From Zeimonas sp032027205 (lineage in GTDB: Bacteria > Pseudomonadota > Gammaproteobacteria > Burkholderiales > Burkholderiaceae_E): DNA of 64,000 nucleotides. Below the pieces are notes generated by a model, which searched no databases, was not told the origin of the DNA, and saw only the letters and a program-made list of their open reading frames with translations. The translations under genes and the position numbers were made by a program. Position 1 is the first letter of the stretch, and every line of letters begins with the position of its first letter. The stretch is from assembly GCA_032027205.1 (NCBI GenBank), contig JAVSMN010000001.1:434001-498000 (forward strand), given 5' to 3'. Positions 34,369-42,770 of the stretch are shown here, one piece after another.

Positions 34369-35673
34369 ATGATCAAGAATCGAATCGCCGGCATCGCGAT
34401 CCGCCGTGCGGGCATCGAAGCGCTCGGCGAGGCGCTGGCGGCCAGCCGTCGCAACACGCTCGCCGCCTTCGAGTCTTTCGAGCGGAACCTCGAGTCGCTC
34501 GACGTGCCGCGATGGGTCGAATTGAATCCGCCGCTGTGGGAACTGGGGCACATCGGATGGTTCCAGGAATGGTGGATCGCACGCAACCCGCAACGCGCGT
34601 TCGGCGTGCAAGCAGACCCCGATGCACCACGCATCGCCGGCATCCGTCGCGATGCGGACCGTCTCTACGATTCGGCGAAGGTCGCGCATGAAACCCGCTG
34701 GAACCTGCCGCTGCCCGGCGCAGACGAAACCCGCAACGACCTGGGCGCGCAACTCGAACGCACGCTCGCGCTGTTGCAGCTAGCCGATGAGAGCGACGCC
34801 GGATTGTATTTCTTCCGGCTGGCGCTGTTTCACGAGGACATGCATCACGAAGCCGCAAGCTACATGGCGCACGCGCTCGGCTTCGCGATCGACGAAGCAC
34901 CTGGGCCTGCTGCGCTCGCCGACGAATGCCGGACGATCGATTTCGACGCGGGCCAGTGGCGCCTCGGCTTGGACGGTCCGGGCTTCGCCTTCGACAACGA
35001 ATGCCGGCCACACGAGGTCCAATTGTCCGACTATCGCATCGACGATCGGGTCGTGCGCTGGGCGGAATACCTGCCCTTCGTCGAAGACGGCGGCTACGAG
35101 GACGACAACTGGTGGAGCGAGCCCGGTCGCGCATGGCTTCGTGCAAAGGGCCGGCGGGCACCGCGCTATCTCGAGCACACGTCGCGCGGCTGGCGACGAT
35201 GGTCGAACGGCCGCTGGGTCGAACTCGACCCGGCGCTGCCAGCCTGTCATCTGACCCTGCATGAAGCGCTCGCCTGGTGCAACTGGGTCGGGCGTCGCCT
35301 GCCCACGGAAGCGGAATGGGAACGCGCGGCGATCGAAGCAGGCGATGCGTTCCGCTGGGGCGACGTCTGGGAGTGGACGTCGAGTGCGTTCGCCCCGTAC
35401 CCGGGCTTCACCGCGCACCCGTACCGCGCGTACTCGTCACCGTGGTTCGATGGCCGGCCGGTTCTGCGCGGCGCGTCGTTCGCAACCGCGTCGCGCATGC
35501 GTAATCCGCGCTACCGCAATTTCTTCGGCGCCGAGCGGGACGACATCTACGCCGGGTTCCGCAGTTGCGCGTCGGAACGCGCACCATTGCGCCACGTCGA
35601 AGACCGGAGGCATTCGTGGACAGATTCGCGATCGGCGATCACGTCAGCTGGAATTCCGAAGCCGGCCGGGTAA
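34369..35673 (+). CDS. senA: Selenoneine synthase SenA (EgtB-like, non-heme iron enzyme)
   Basis: A 434-residue protein. The DinB-like N-terminal domain has LWELGHIGWFQEWW and LFHEDMHHEAASYMAHALG, giving the three-His iron site of EgtB-type enzymes. The C-terminal formylglycine-enzyme-like domain has WVGRRLPTEAEWERAA, VWEWTSSAFAPYPGF and RNFFGAERDDIYAGFR. SenA joins the SenB selenosugar to hercynine in selenoneine synthesis. It could instead be an ergothioneine-type sulfoxide synthase, but the senB neighbour favours selenium. The ~30 residues after AGFRSCA overlap the DUF2945 gene by 58 bp and look like a non-homologous tail. Confidence 0.88.
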   Translation: MIKNRIAGIAIRRAGIEALGEALAASRRNTLAAFESFERNLESLDVPRWVELNPPLWELGHIGWFQEWWIARNPQRAFGVQADPDAPRIAGIRRDADRLYDSAKVAHETRWNLPLPGADETRNDLGAQLERTLALLQLADESDAGLYFFRLALFHEDMHHEAASYMAHALGFAIDEAPGPAALADECRTIDFDAGQWRLGLDGPGFAFDNECRPHEVQLSDYRIDDRVVRWAEYLPFVEDGGYEDDNWWSEPGRAWLRAKGRRAPRYLEHTSRGWRRWSNGRWVELDPALPACHLTLHEALAWCNWVGRRLPTEAEWERAAIEAGDAFRWGDVWEWTSSAFAPYPGFTAHPYRAYSSPWFDGRPVLRGASFATASRMRNPRYRNFFGAERDDIYAGFRSCASERAPLRHVEDRRHSWTDSRSAITSAGIPKPAG

Positions 35674-35825
35674 GCGGCAGGATCATCCGCGTCCACCACG
35701 CGGACTTCGACTACAAGGGCCACCGGCGCCGCGCGTCGAAAGACGATCCGCAGTACGAGATCAAGAGCGACAAGACCGATCACGTCGCCGCGCACAAGGA
35801 AGGCGCGTTGACGAAGATCGATTGA
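35616..35825 (+). CDS. DUF2945 (HVA1-type TUDOR domain) protein
   Basis: A 69-residue protein. FAIGDHVSWNSEAGRVSGRI, the DYKGHRRRASKDDPQYEI segment and SDKTDHVAAHKEGALTKI cover the whole DUF2945/HVA1 domain. Function is unknown; the small beta-barrel suggests a binding role. The GTG at 35616 has GGAGG at 35606-35610, spaced 5 nt, which decides the start. It overlaps the senA 3' end by 58 bp in another frame. Confidence 0.85.
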   Translation: MDRFAIGDHVSWNSEAGRVSGRIIRVHHADFDYKGHRRRASKDDPQYEIKSDKTDHVAAHKEGALTKID

Positions 35826-35845
35826 TCAACGCATGCCTTCGTTGT

Positions 35846-37603
35846 TCAAGCGGTCCTCGTCGCCGAGCGGCCCAGTTCCTGGATCATCCGTTCCCGCATG
35901 AGGAACTTCTGCGGCTTTCCCGTCACCGTCATCGGGAACTCCGGCACGAAACGGATGACACTCGGCACCTTGTAGTGGGCTATCCGCCCCCGGCAGAAGG
36001 CCTCGAGTTCGTCCACGGTGCCCGCCTGCCCGGGTCGCAGAACGATCCAGGCGCAGACCTCCTCGCCGAGTCTCGGATGGGGAATGCCGAAAACCTGCGC
36101 CGACTGCACCTTCGGATGCGTCTGCAGGAACTCCTCGACCTCCCGCGGATAGACGTTCTCTCCGCCTCGAATCAGCATGTCCTTCACGCGACCGACGATG
36201 TTGCAGTATCCGTCCGCGTCGATCGTCGCGAGATCGCCGGTGTGCATCCAACCGCTCTCGTCGATCGCCTCGCGCGTGCGCTCGGGGTCGTCCCAGTAGC
36301 CGCGCATCACCAGGTAGCCGCGCGTGCACAGCTCGCCGGCCGTTCCCAGCGGAACCACGCGACCGGCATCGTCGACGATCTTCACCTCCGCGTGCGGCTG
36401 GATACGCCCGACCGTGGAGACGCGGCGATCGAGCGGGTCGTCCACGCCCGACTGGAACGAGATGGGGCTCGTCTCGGTCATCCCGTAGGCGATCGTAACC
36501 TCGCCCATGTGCATCTCGTCGATGACCCGGCGCATCGTCTCGACCGGGCAAGGTGCTCCGGCCATGATGCCGGTGCGCAGCGACGCAAGGTCGAAATCGC
36601 GAAAACGGGGATGCTCGAGCATCGAGACGAACATCGTCGGCACGCCGTGCAGCGCCGTGCAGCGCTGCGCCTGCACCGCATGCAGCGTCTCGCCGGCGTC
36701 GAAGGCGGCACCGGGAAAGATCATCGTCGCGCCGACCGCCGTGCAGGCGAGCACGCCGAGCACCATTCCGAAGCAGTGATACAGCGGAACCGGGATGCAC
36801 AGCCGGTCACGCGAGGACAGCGCCATCGCGCGCGCGCAATAGCGCGCATTGTTGACTACGTTGAAGTGGCTCAGCGTCGCGCCTTTGGGCGACCCCGTCG
36901 TGCCACTGGTGAACTGGATGTTGATCGCGTCGTCGGGGTCGAGCGCTTGCGAGAGCGCGGCGAGCCGTGCACGGTGTGCGGGGCCTGCCTGGCGGACCAG
37001 TTCGTCGAAGGACAGCGCGCCGCGCGGCTGCGGCCCCTTGCCGATGAGCACCACGTGGCGCAACCGCTCGAAGCGCTCGAGCCGAAGCCGCTCGCCGCGA
37101 TCGATGCGGTCGATCTCGGGCGCGAGCTTGCGTACGATGTCCACGTAGTCGCTGCTGCGGTGCGCGCGCGCCATCACCAGCACGCGGCACTGAACCTTGT
37201 TCAGCGCGTACTCGAGTTCCGAGCTTCGATACGCCGGATTGATGTTCACGAGCACCGCGCCGATCCGCGCCGTGCCGAACTGCACGAGCAGCCACTCGAC
37301 GCAGTTGGGCGCCCAGATTCCCACTCGGTCGCCGCGGCCGATGCCCAGCGCGAGCAGCCCCGCAGCGACGGCGTCGGAGCGCGCCATCAGGTCGTGCCAG
37401 CTCAAGCGCTCGCCCTCGGCAACGAAGACGGCGGCGTCGCCGCCGCCGTTGCGCTGCACGGCGCGCGCGAGCAGCGCGGGAATCGTCATGAAGCGCAGCG
37501 GATCTTCGGTACTGCCGCAGACGTACGAGAGCGCGCCCTGCGGCCGCTGGCGGTCGTGCGCATCGCCGCGCAGCCAATCGGAGACGAAGGGATTGCGGTC
37601 CAT
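35846..37603 (-). CDS. AMP-forming acyl-CoA synthetase
   Basis: A 585-residue adenylate-forming enzyme. It has P-loop-like FTSGTTGSPKGATLSH, the YGMTETSP motif, HTGDLATIDADGYC, GRVKDMLIRGGENVYPREVE and the catalytic Lys in TVTGKPQKFLM. It resembles the FadD-like medium/short-chain acyl-CoA ligases. It is the last gene of an amide-uptake operon. The amidase before it (stop and ATG share one base) would release the carboxylic acid that this enzyme activates to an acyl-CoA. The ATG at 37603 is chosen; the longer frame runs antisense-like through the amidase. Confidence 0.92.
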   Translation of the reverse strand: MDRNPFVSDWLRGDAHDRQRPQGALSYVCGSTEDPLRFMTIPALLARAVQRNGGGDAAVFVAEGERLSWHDLMARSDAVAAGLLALGIGRGDRVGIWAPNCVEWLLVQFGTARIGAVLVNINPAYRSSELEYALNKVQCRVLVMARAHRSSDYVDIVRKLAPEIDRIDRGERLRLERFERLRHVVLIGKGPQPRGALSFDELVRQAGPAHRARLAALSQALDPDDAINIQFTSGTTGSPKGATLSHFNVVNNARYCARAMALSSRDRLCIPVPLYHCFGMVLGVLACTAVGATMIFPGAAFDAGETLHAVQAQRCTALHGVPTMFVSMLEHPRFRDFDLASLRTGIMAGAPCPVETMRRVIDEMHMGEVTIAYGMTETSPISFQSGVDDPLDRRVSTVGRIQPHAEVKIVDDAGRVVPLGTAGELCTRGYLVMRGYWDDPERTREAIDESGWMHTGDLATIDADGYCNIVGRVKDMLIRGGENVYPREVEEFLQTHPKVQSAQVFGIPHPRLGEEVCAWIVLRPGQAGTVDELEAFCRGRIAHYKVPSVIRFVPEFPMTVTGKPQKFLMRERMIQELGRSATRTA

Positions 37604-40113
37604 CAGAACTCGCGCCAGTCGCCCAGTTGCTCGAAGGCGTGCGCGGCGCGGTAGATCGTCGATTCGTCGTAGCGTCGTCCGACCAGCATCATCCCCACCG
37701 GCAGCCCATGGCTGAGCGCACAGGGGACGTTCATCGCCGGATGTCCGCTGACATCGAATGGGCAGGCGTTGCCGAGCATCTCGAAGCCTCGCTGGCACCA
37801 CAGCGCCAGCGGCGCGTTGTTCGGCGGCAGCGGCGTCGCCTTCATCGGCAGCGTCGGCATCAGCAGCAAGTCGTGGCGCTCGAGCGCCTCGTCGTAGGCG
37901 CTGCGCAGCAGGCGCGCCAGGTTCTGCGCCTTCGCGTAGTAGTGGCCGCGGTACTGCCGCAGGAAATACTCGCCGACGAACATCGAGATCTTCAGCGTGC
38001 GCGACAGTTCGTTGGCGCGCGCGCGCCAGTTCGCGTGCGCGTCGAGCAGGCTCGTGGTGTACAGCCCCTGCCAATTGAAGCCCATGCCGTTGCCGTGCAT
38101 CATCTGCGCCTGCAGTCCCTCGAGGGCGATCGGGGTCCAGATCGCCGGCCCGTCGAGGTGCATCGGGATGGAAACATCCTCGACGATGGCGCCGAGAGCG
38201 CGCAGCCGATCGGACGCCTGTCGCACCTTCTGGTCGACGTCGGGCTCGCTCTCGGGACGCCCGAAGCCCTCGCGCACGATGCCGACGCGCAGTCCGGCGA
38301 CGCCGCGACCGAGCGCGCTCGTGTATCGGTCGACACGCACGTCGTACTGACGCGGATCGAGCCCGTCGGCGCCGGCGATCACCTCGAGCAGCAGCGCGTT
38401 GTCGGCAACGGTCGCGGTGATCGGGCCTGCGTGATCGATCGTCGCCTCGATGGGCATGATTCCCGTGTACGGAACGAGCCCGTGGGTGGGCTTCATGCCA
38501 TAGACCCCGCACCACCCTGCCGGCATCCGGATCGATCCTCCCTGGTCTCCGCCGATCGCCATCTCGATCTCGCCGGCACCGACGAGGGCCGCGCAACCCG
38601 AGGAGGAACCGCCGGAGGCATACCCGTGACGCCATGGGTTGTGCACCGGCCCGCGCGCCGATGTGTGGCTGCCGCCGGAAAGGCAGAAGTACTCACAGTG
38701 CGCCTTGCCGACGATGGTCGCGCCGGCGTCGAGCATCCGGGTGACGACCGTCGCGTCGATGTCCGGCACGTAGCCGTCGAGCGTCGACGCGCCGTTCATC
38801 ATCGGCACGCCGGCCAGGCAGATGTTGTCCTTGAGCACGACGCGCTTGCCGGCCAGCGGGCCGGTGCGCGCACCGTGCACCTCGGTCTTCACGGCCCAGG
38901 CGTTCAGCGGGTTCTCCGCGGCCGACGGGCGATAGCCAGGCGTGCGCGGCCAGGCGACCGCCGGCAGGTTGTCGGGCAACTCGCTGATCCGGTCGTAGGC
39001 CTGCAAAGTGCCATCGATGACCTCGAGGTATTCGGCGACCTCGGCGTCGGACATGCTCATGTGCAGCTTCGAGACGATCTCGCGCAGCTGCTCGAAGGTC
39101 GGGCGCTTGACGGTTCCCATGCTTGTTCCTGCTGGCGATGGCGCGACGTTCGTCGCGGAGTGCCGTTGGGGCTGGGCGGCCGCCCGTTGCGCAGTTGCGG
39201 GAATCGCCGAACGCGTCGCGCGTCCGGCGACGGTCACCTGCGATGCTGGCAGCGCAGGACCGTGCGCGGACGCCACCCCGCGCGAAAGCGGGTCTGCGCC
39301 CCGCGTCCTGCGCACGCTGCCCATGCCGAGCGCTTCCACGAGCGAGGCCGGGGCGCCGATCTGCTCGGCGCCGAATTCCCGCACCAGGCGCCCCTTCTCC
39401 ATCACGGCGATGCGGTTCGCGACGTCGAGAACGAGATCGAGGTTCTGCTCGACGATCAGGATGGCCAGCCCGTGCTCACCCCGCAGTCGGGACAGCGTCT
39501 GGCCGATCTCGTCGACGATCGAAGGCTGGATTCCCTCGGAAGGCTCGTCGAGCAGCAGCGCCCACGGATTGGACACCAGCGCGCGTGCGAGTGCGAGAAG
39601 TTGCTGCTCGCCTCCGGACAGCGCGCCGCCTCGCCGGTCGAGCAAGCGCTCGAGGCGCGGAAACAGGCGTACGACACGCTCGACCGCCTCCGACTCGGCC
39701 TCGTCGGTAGCGCCGGTCCAGGCCAGCCTGAGGTTCTCGCGTGCCGTCAGCGCGGGCAGGATGCCGCGCCCCTGCGCGACGTAGCCGAGGCCGCGACGGC
39801 TGCGCGCGTACGGCGGCTCACGCGAGACGTCGACGCCGTCGATCGCGATTCGGCCGCCGCAGGCCGGGAGCAGCCCGATGATCGTCTTGAGCAGCGTCGT
39901 CTTGCCCATCCCGTTATGGCCGACGATGCCAAGCGCCTCGGATTCGTGCAGTTGCAGCGTCACACCGTGCAGGACGGGTACGTGTCCGTAGCCGGAGCGA
40001 AGATCGTGCACTTCGAGCACGACTCGCCCCTGGGTCACCGGCGGCCGCGACGCCGCGTCGCGCGATACGCCGGCGACTACATCGCGCGCAGGGTTCAAGT
40101 CGTCGCGCCTCAT
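37603..40113 (-). CDS. In-frame fusion: LivF-type ABC ATPase joined to an amidase
   Basis: One uninterrupted frame of 836 residues. Residues ~30-264 are a LivF ATPase: Walker A IVGHNGMGKTT, signature LSGGEQQ, Walker B ALLLDEPSEGIQPS and VEQNLDLVLDVANRI. Residues 266-331 are a Pro/Ala/Arg-rich linker with no recognisable domain; 18 of its 66 codons end in A or T, more than the GC-ending norm here. From residue 332 (MGTVKRPTFEQL) a full ~505-residue amidase follows, with catalytic Lys in VVLKDNICLAG, YASGGSSSGCAALVG and GGDQGGSIRMPAG. An AGGA sits 7 nt before the ATG at 39120, so separate amidase translation from an internal start is possible. The ATG at 40113 overlaps the livG stop. Confidence 0.82.
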   Translation of the reverse strand: MRRDDLNPARDVVAGVSRDAASRPPVTQGRVVLEVHDLRSGYGHVPVLHGVTLQLHESEALGIVGHNGMGKTTLLKTIIGLLPACGGRIAIDGVDVSREPPYARSRRGLGYVAQGRGILPALTARENLRLAWTGATDEAESEAVERVVRLFPRLERLLDRRGGALSGGEQQLLALARALVSNPWALLLDEPSEGIQPSIVDEIGQTLSRLRGEHGLAILIVEQNLDLVLDVANRIAVMEKGRLVREFGAEQIGAPASLVEALGMGSVRRTRGADPLSRGVASAHGPALPASQVTVAGRATRSAIPATAQRAAAQPQRHSATNVAPSPAGTSMGTVKRPTFEQLREIVSKLHMSMSDAEVAEYLEVIDGTLQAYDRISELPDNLPAVAWPRTPGYRPSAAENPLNAWAVKTEVHGARTGPLAGKRVVLKDNICLAGVPMMNGASTLDGYVPDIDATVVTRMLDAGATIVGKAHCEYFCLSGGSHTSARGPVHNPWRHGYASGGSSSGCAALVGAGEIEMAIGGDQGGSIRMPAGWCGVYGMKPTHGLVPYTGIMPIEATIDHAGPITATVADNALLLEVIAGADGLDPRQYDVRVDRYTSALGRGVAGLRVGIVREGFGRPESEPDVDQKVRQASDRLRALGAIVEDVSIPMHLDGPAIWTPIALEGLQAQMMHGNGMGFNWQGLYTTSLLDAHANWRARANELSRTLKISMFVGEYFLRQYRGHYYAKAQNLARLLRSAYDEALERHDLLLMPTLPMKATPLPPNNAPLALWCQRGFEMLGNACPFDVSGHPAMNVPCALSHGLPVGMMLVGRRYDESTIYRAAHAFEQLGDWREF

Positions 40114-40832
40114 CGCGCGCGCTCTCCCAGGTAGACCTCGCGCACCCGGGCGTCGTTCAACACCTCGTCCGCGGGCCCCTCGAGGAGAATCGAGCCCTGG
40201 TGGAAGACCGTGACCAGCGAACCGAGCAAGCGCACGAACTCCATGTCGTGGTCGACCACGACGACTGCGGCCGTCTCGTTGATCCGTTGCACCACTGCAG
40301 CGAGTCGCTCGACCTCGTCGCCCGTCATCCCGGCCGCCGGTTCGTCGAGCAGCACGAGCCACGGACGCTGCGCGAGCACGACGCCGATCTCGACCATCTG
40401 GCGACGCCCGTGCGCTAGCTCGCCGACACTGCGTCGCGCGACGTCAGCCAGTTGCAGGATTTCGATCGTCTCGTCGACTGCGTGGTCGCTCGCGCCGGCT
40501 TCGAGGACCCTGCGCGCGGCGAGCCAGACGTTCTCCTCCACCGTGAGCCCGTTCATCACCGACGGCACCTGCGTCTTCACGCCCACGCCGAGCCGCACGA
40601 TGCGATGCGTGCGCCATCCGGTGACGTCGTGGTTGCGGATCAGCACTCGCCCGTTGCCGGATCCGAGCCGATGCTGCCCGGCGAGACACTTGAAGAAGGT
40701 GCTCTTGCCGGCGCCGTTCGGACCGATGAGACAGCGCAGCTCGCGCTCGCGCAGCGAGAAGTTCACGGAGTCGAGTGCGACGACGCCGCCGAAGCGCATC
40801 GTGAGGTCCTGCGTCTCGACGACGTCGCTCAC
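40110..40832 (-). CDS. livG: ABC transporter ATP-binding protein, LivG family
   Basis: A 240-residue ATPase. It has Walker A LIGPNGAGKSTFFKCL, a variant signature VGELAHGRRQMVEIG instead of LSxGxQ, Walker B LVLLDEPAAGM, and the H-loop VVVDHDMEFVRLLG. The variant signature is common in urea/amide-type LivG subunits. The GTG at 40832 overlaps the livM stop (GTGA) and follows a GGGGG stretch. It pairs with the fused LivF to power the LivHM channel. Confidence 0.93.
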   Translation of the reverse strand: MSDVVETQDLTMRFGGVVALDSVNFSLRERELRCLIGPNGAGKSTFFKCLAGQHRLGSGNGRVLIRNHDVTGWRTHRIVRLGVGVKTQVPSVMNGLTVEENVWLAARRVLEAGASDHAVDETIEILQLADVARRSVGELAHGRRQMVEIGVVLAQRPWLVLLDEPAAGMTGDEVERLAAVVQRINETAAVVVVDHDMEFVRLLGSLVTVFHQGSILLEGPADEVLNDARVREVYLGERAR

Positions 40833-41878
40833 GTTGCGCCCCCACCTGTAACGCCGAGCCTGCGCCGGGCGACGCCTGCGCCCGCCCGCGCCCGGCTCGC
40901 CCGCGCCCGCGCGTTCCACAACCGCTGCAAGGCAGGAACGACGCCGGTCGGCACGGCGAGCACGACCACGACCAGGATCACGCCGAGCACCAGCGAGTTG
41001 TCGATGAGCGTCTGCTCGCCCAGTAGCAGCTTCACCATGCCGAGCGCGACCGCACCGATGATGGGACCGAGCAGCGTTCCGAGACCGCCGACGATGACCC
41101 AGATCAGCACCTCGGCCGCCTGGCGCAGGCTGAAGAGTCCGGGCGTGACGATCTCGGCCCAGTTGGCGAAGAGGCAGCCGGCCAGCCCCGCCATCGCCGC
41201 GCTCAGCGAGAACACCGCCGTCTTCAGCAGCGGCACGTCGTAGCCGAGCAGTTCGCAACGCGCCTCGTTCTCGCGAACGCCGACGAGCACGCGCCCGAAC
41301 GTACTCGCCAGCACCCAGCGACAGATCAGGTAGCACGACAGCAACGCCGCGGCGCACACGTAGTAGGTGGGTACCCCGTACAGCGAGACGTCCGGAAAGC
41401 CGGGCAGGTTCAGCGTCGGGAAACCGGGAATGCCGTTGAAGCCACCGAGCCGCGCCTCGCCGATGCGATAGGCGTCGCCGGCGGTGGCGCTCATGAACTT
41501 GAACAGGATCAGCGTGACGACGAGCGTGATTACGCCCATGTAGACGTCGCTGATGCGACCGTAGAACATCATCGCGCCGACGACCGCGGCGAAGGCGGCG
41601 GGAACCAGCACGGCGAGCAGCAAAGGCACCGTGCTCTCGCCGAAGTTCAGCGCGGCGATCGCGTAGGTATAGGCGCCCAGGCCGAAGTACGCCGAATGAC
41701 CGAAGCTGAGCAGCCCCGCGAAGCCCCACATGAGCCCCAGCGACATCGCAAAGAGCGCCCAGATCAGCAGGACACTCGCGGTGTGCGTGTCGAAGACAAG
41801 CGGGTAGAGCGCGAGCGCGGCCGCGACGGCGAGGAACCACCCCCAGCGAATCGATCCGGTGGAGCGCCAGTCCTTCAC
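40829..41878 (-). CDS. livM: ABC transporter permease, LivM family
   Basis: A 349-residue membrane protein with ~9-10 hydrophobic helices. The LivM markers are LWGFAGLLSFGHSAYFGLGA (window form MWGFAGLLSFGHSAYF), the DVYMGVITLVVTLILFKF stretch and VGVRENEARCELLGYDVPLL. The N-terminus MKDWRSTGSIRWGW overlaps the livH stop by 4 bp. It forms the channel with LivH. Confidence 0.93.
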   Translation of the reverse strand: MKDWRSTGSIRWGWFLAVAAALALYPLVFDTHTASVLLIWALFAMSLGLMWGFAGLLSFGHSAYFGLGAYTYAIAALNFGESTVPLLLAVLVPAAFAAVVGAMMFYGRISDVYMGVITLVVTLILFKFMSATAGDAYRIGEARLGGFNGIPGFPTLNLPGFPDVSLYGVPTYYVCAAALLSCYLICRWVLASTFGRVLVGVRENEARCELLGYDVPLLKTAVFSLSAAMAGLAGCLFANWAEIVTPGLFSLRQAAEVLIWVIVGGLGTLLGPIIGAVALGMVKLLLGEQTLIDNSLVLGVILVVVVLAVPTGVVPALQRLWNARARASRARAGAGVARRRLGVTGGGAT

Positions 41879-42741
41879 GTGCCGTTCCGGAAGAAGCGCC
41901 CGGTGATGCCCTGCGGCATCAGGCGCAGCAGAACGATCGCGAGCCCAAGCATCGCCAGCTCGCCGACGACGGGCCCGGCCTCGAACGAGAAGAGCTGGTT
42001 GACGAAGCCGAAGAGCACTGAACTGGACAGCGTGCCCGAGATGACTGCGGCGCCGCCCGTGATCACCGTGATGAACGCCTTGGCAATGTAGGCGCCGCCC
42101 GAGGAGGGAAGCAGTCCCGTGAGCGGCGCCAGCACTCCGCCCGCGAGCCCGGACAGCGCCGCGCCGAACGCGAACGTGAGCATGTAGACCCGGCGCGGGT
42201 CGTAGCCCAGCGCCGCGACCACGTCAGGCCCCTGCATCGCCCCCCGTGCCACGAGCCCGGCGCGCGTGAAGCGCAGCAGCGCCCACAGGGCGAAGAACAG
42301 CAGTGCGGCGACCGCGACAATGAACAGGTTGTAGCCGCCCATCTGGTAGTCGCCGACCTGGTAGCCGCCGATCGGAGCGGGAACGCTGACGGCGCTGCTG
42401 CCGAAGACCAGCGTGATCACGCCGATCATCAGCAGGCTGAGTCCCCAGGTGGCGAGCATCGTGTCGATCATTCGCCCGTAGAGGAAGCGGATGATCAGGC
42501 GCTCGGCGAGAAGACCCCAGGCCGCGACGACGAGCGGCGAAACGACGAGCATCGCGAACCAGACGTTCCATCCGGCCTTCACGCACGCGATCGTCGTGTA
42601 GCCGCCGAGCATGACGAACTCGCCGTGCGCGAGGTTGATCACGCGCATCATCCCGAAGACGATCGCCAGCCCGGCGCTGATCAGCGCCAGGAAGGCGATC
42701 ATGTACAGCATCTCGAGAACGACGACAGCTGTGTAGTCCAC
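41875..42741 (-). CDS. livH: ABC transporter permease, LivH family
   Basis: A 288-residue membrane protein. LivH markers are SAGLAIVFGMMRVINLAHGE, VMLGGYTTIA and VARGAMQGPDVVAALGYDPR (family R-A-x-x-x-x-x-x-A-x-x-x-G). The start is probably GTG at 42741 (VDYTAVVVLEML); an ATG at 42711 is the alternative, and neither has a strong ribosome site. It lies 29 bp downstream of the substrate-binding protein gene. Confidence 0.92.
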   Translation of the reverse strand: MDYTAVVVLEMLYMIAFLALISAGLAIVFGMMRVINLAHGEFVMLGGYTTIACVKAGWNVWFAMLVVSPLVVAAWGLLAERLIIRFLYGRMIDTMLATWGLSLLMIGVITLVFGSSAVSVPAPIGGYQVGDYQMGGYNLFIVAVAALLFFALWALLRFTRAGLVARGAMQGPDVVAALGYDPRRVYMLTFAFGAALSGLAGGVLAPLTGLLPSSGGAYIAKAFITVITGGAAVISGTLSSSVLFGFVNQLFSFEAGPVVGELAMLGLAIVLLRLMPQGITGRFFRNGT

Positions 42742-42770
42742 GACCGCACGCGCCCGCAATCGACCAATGG

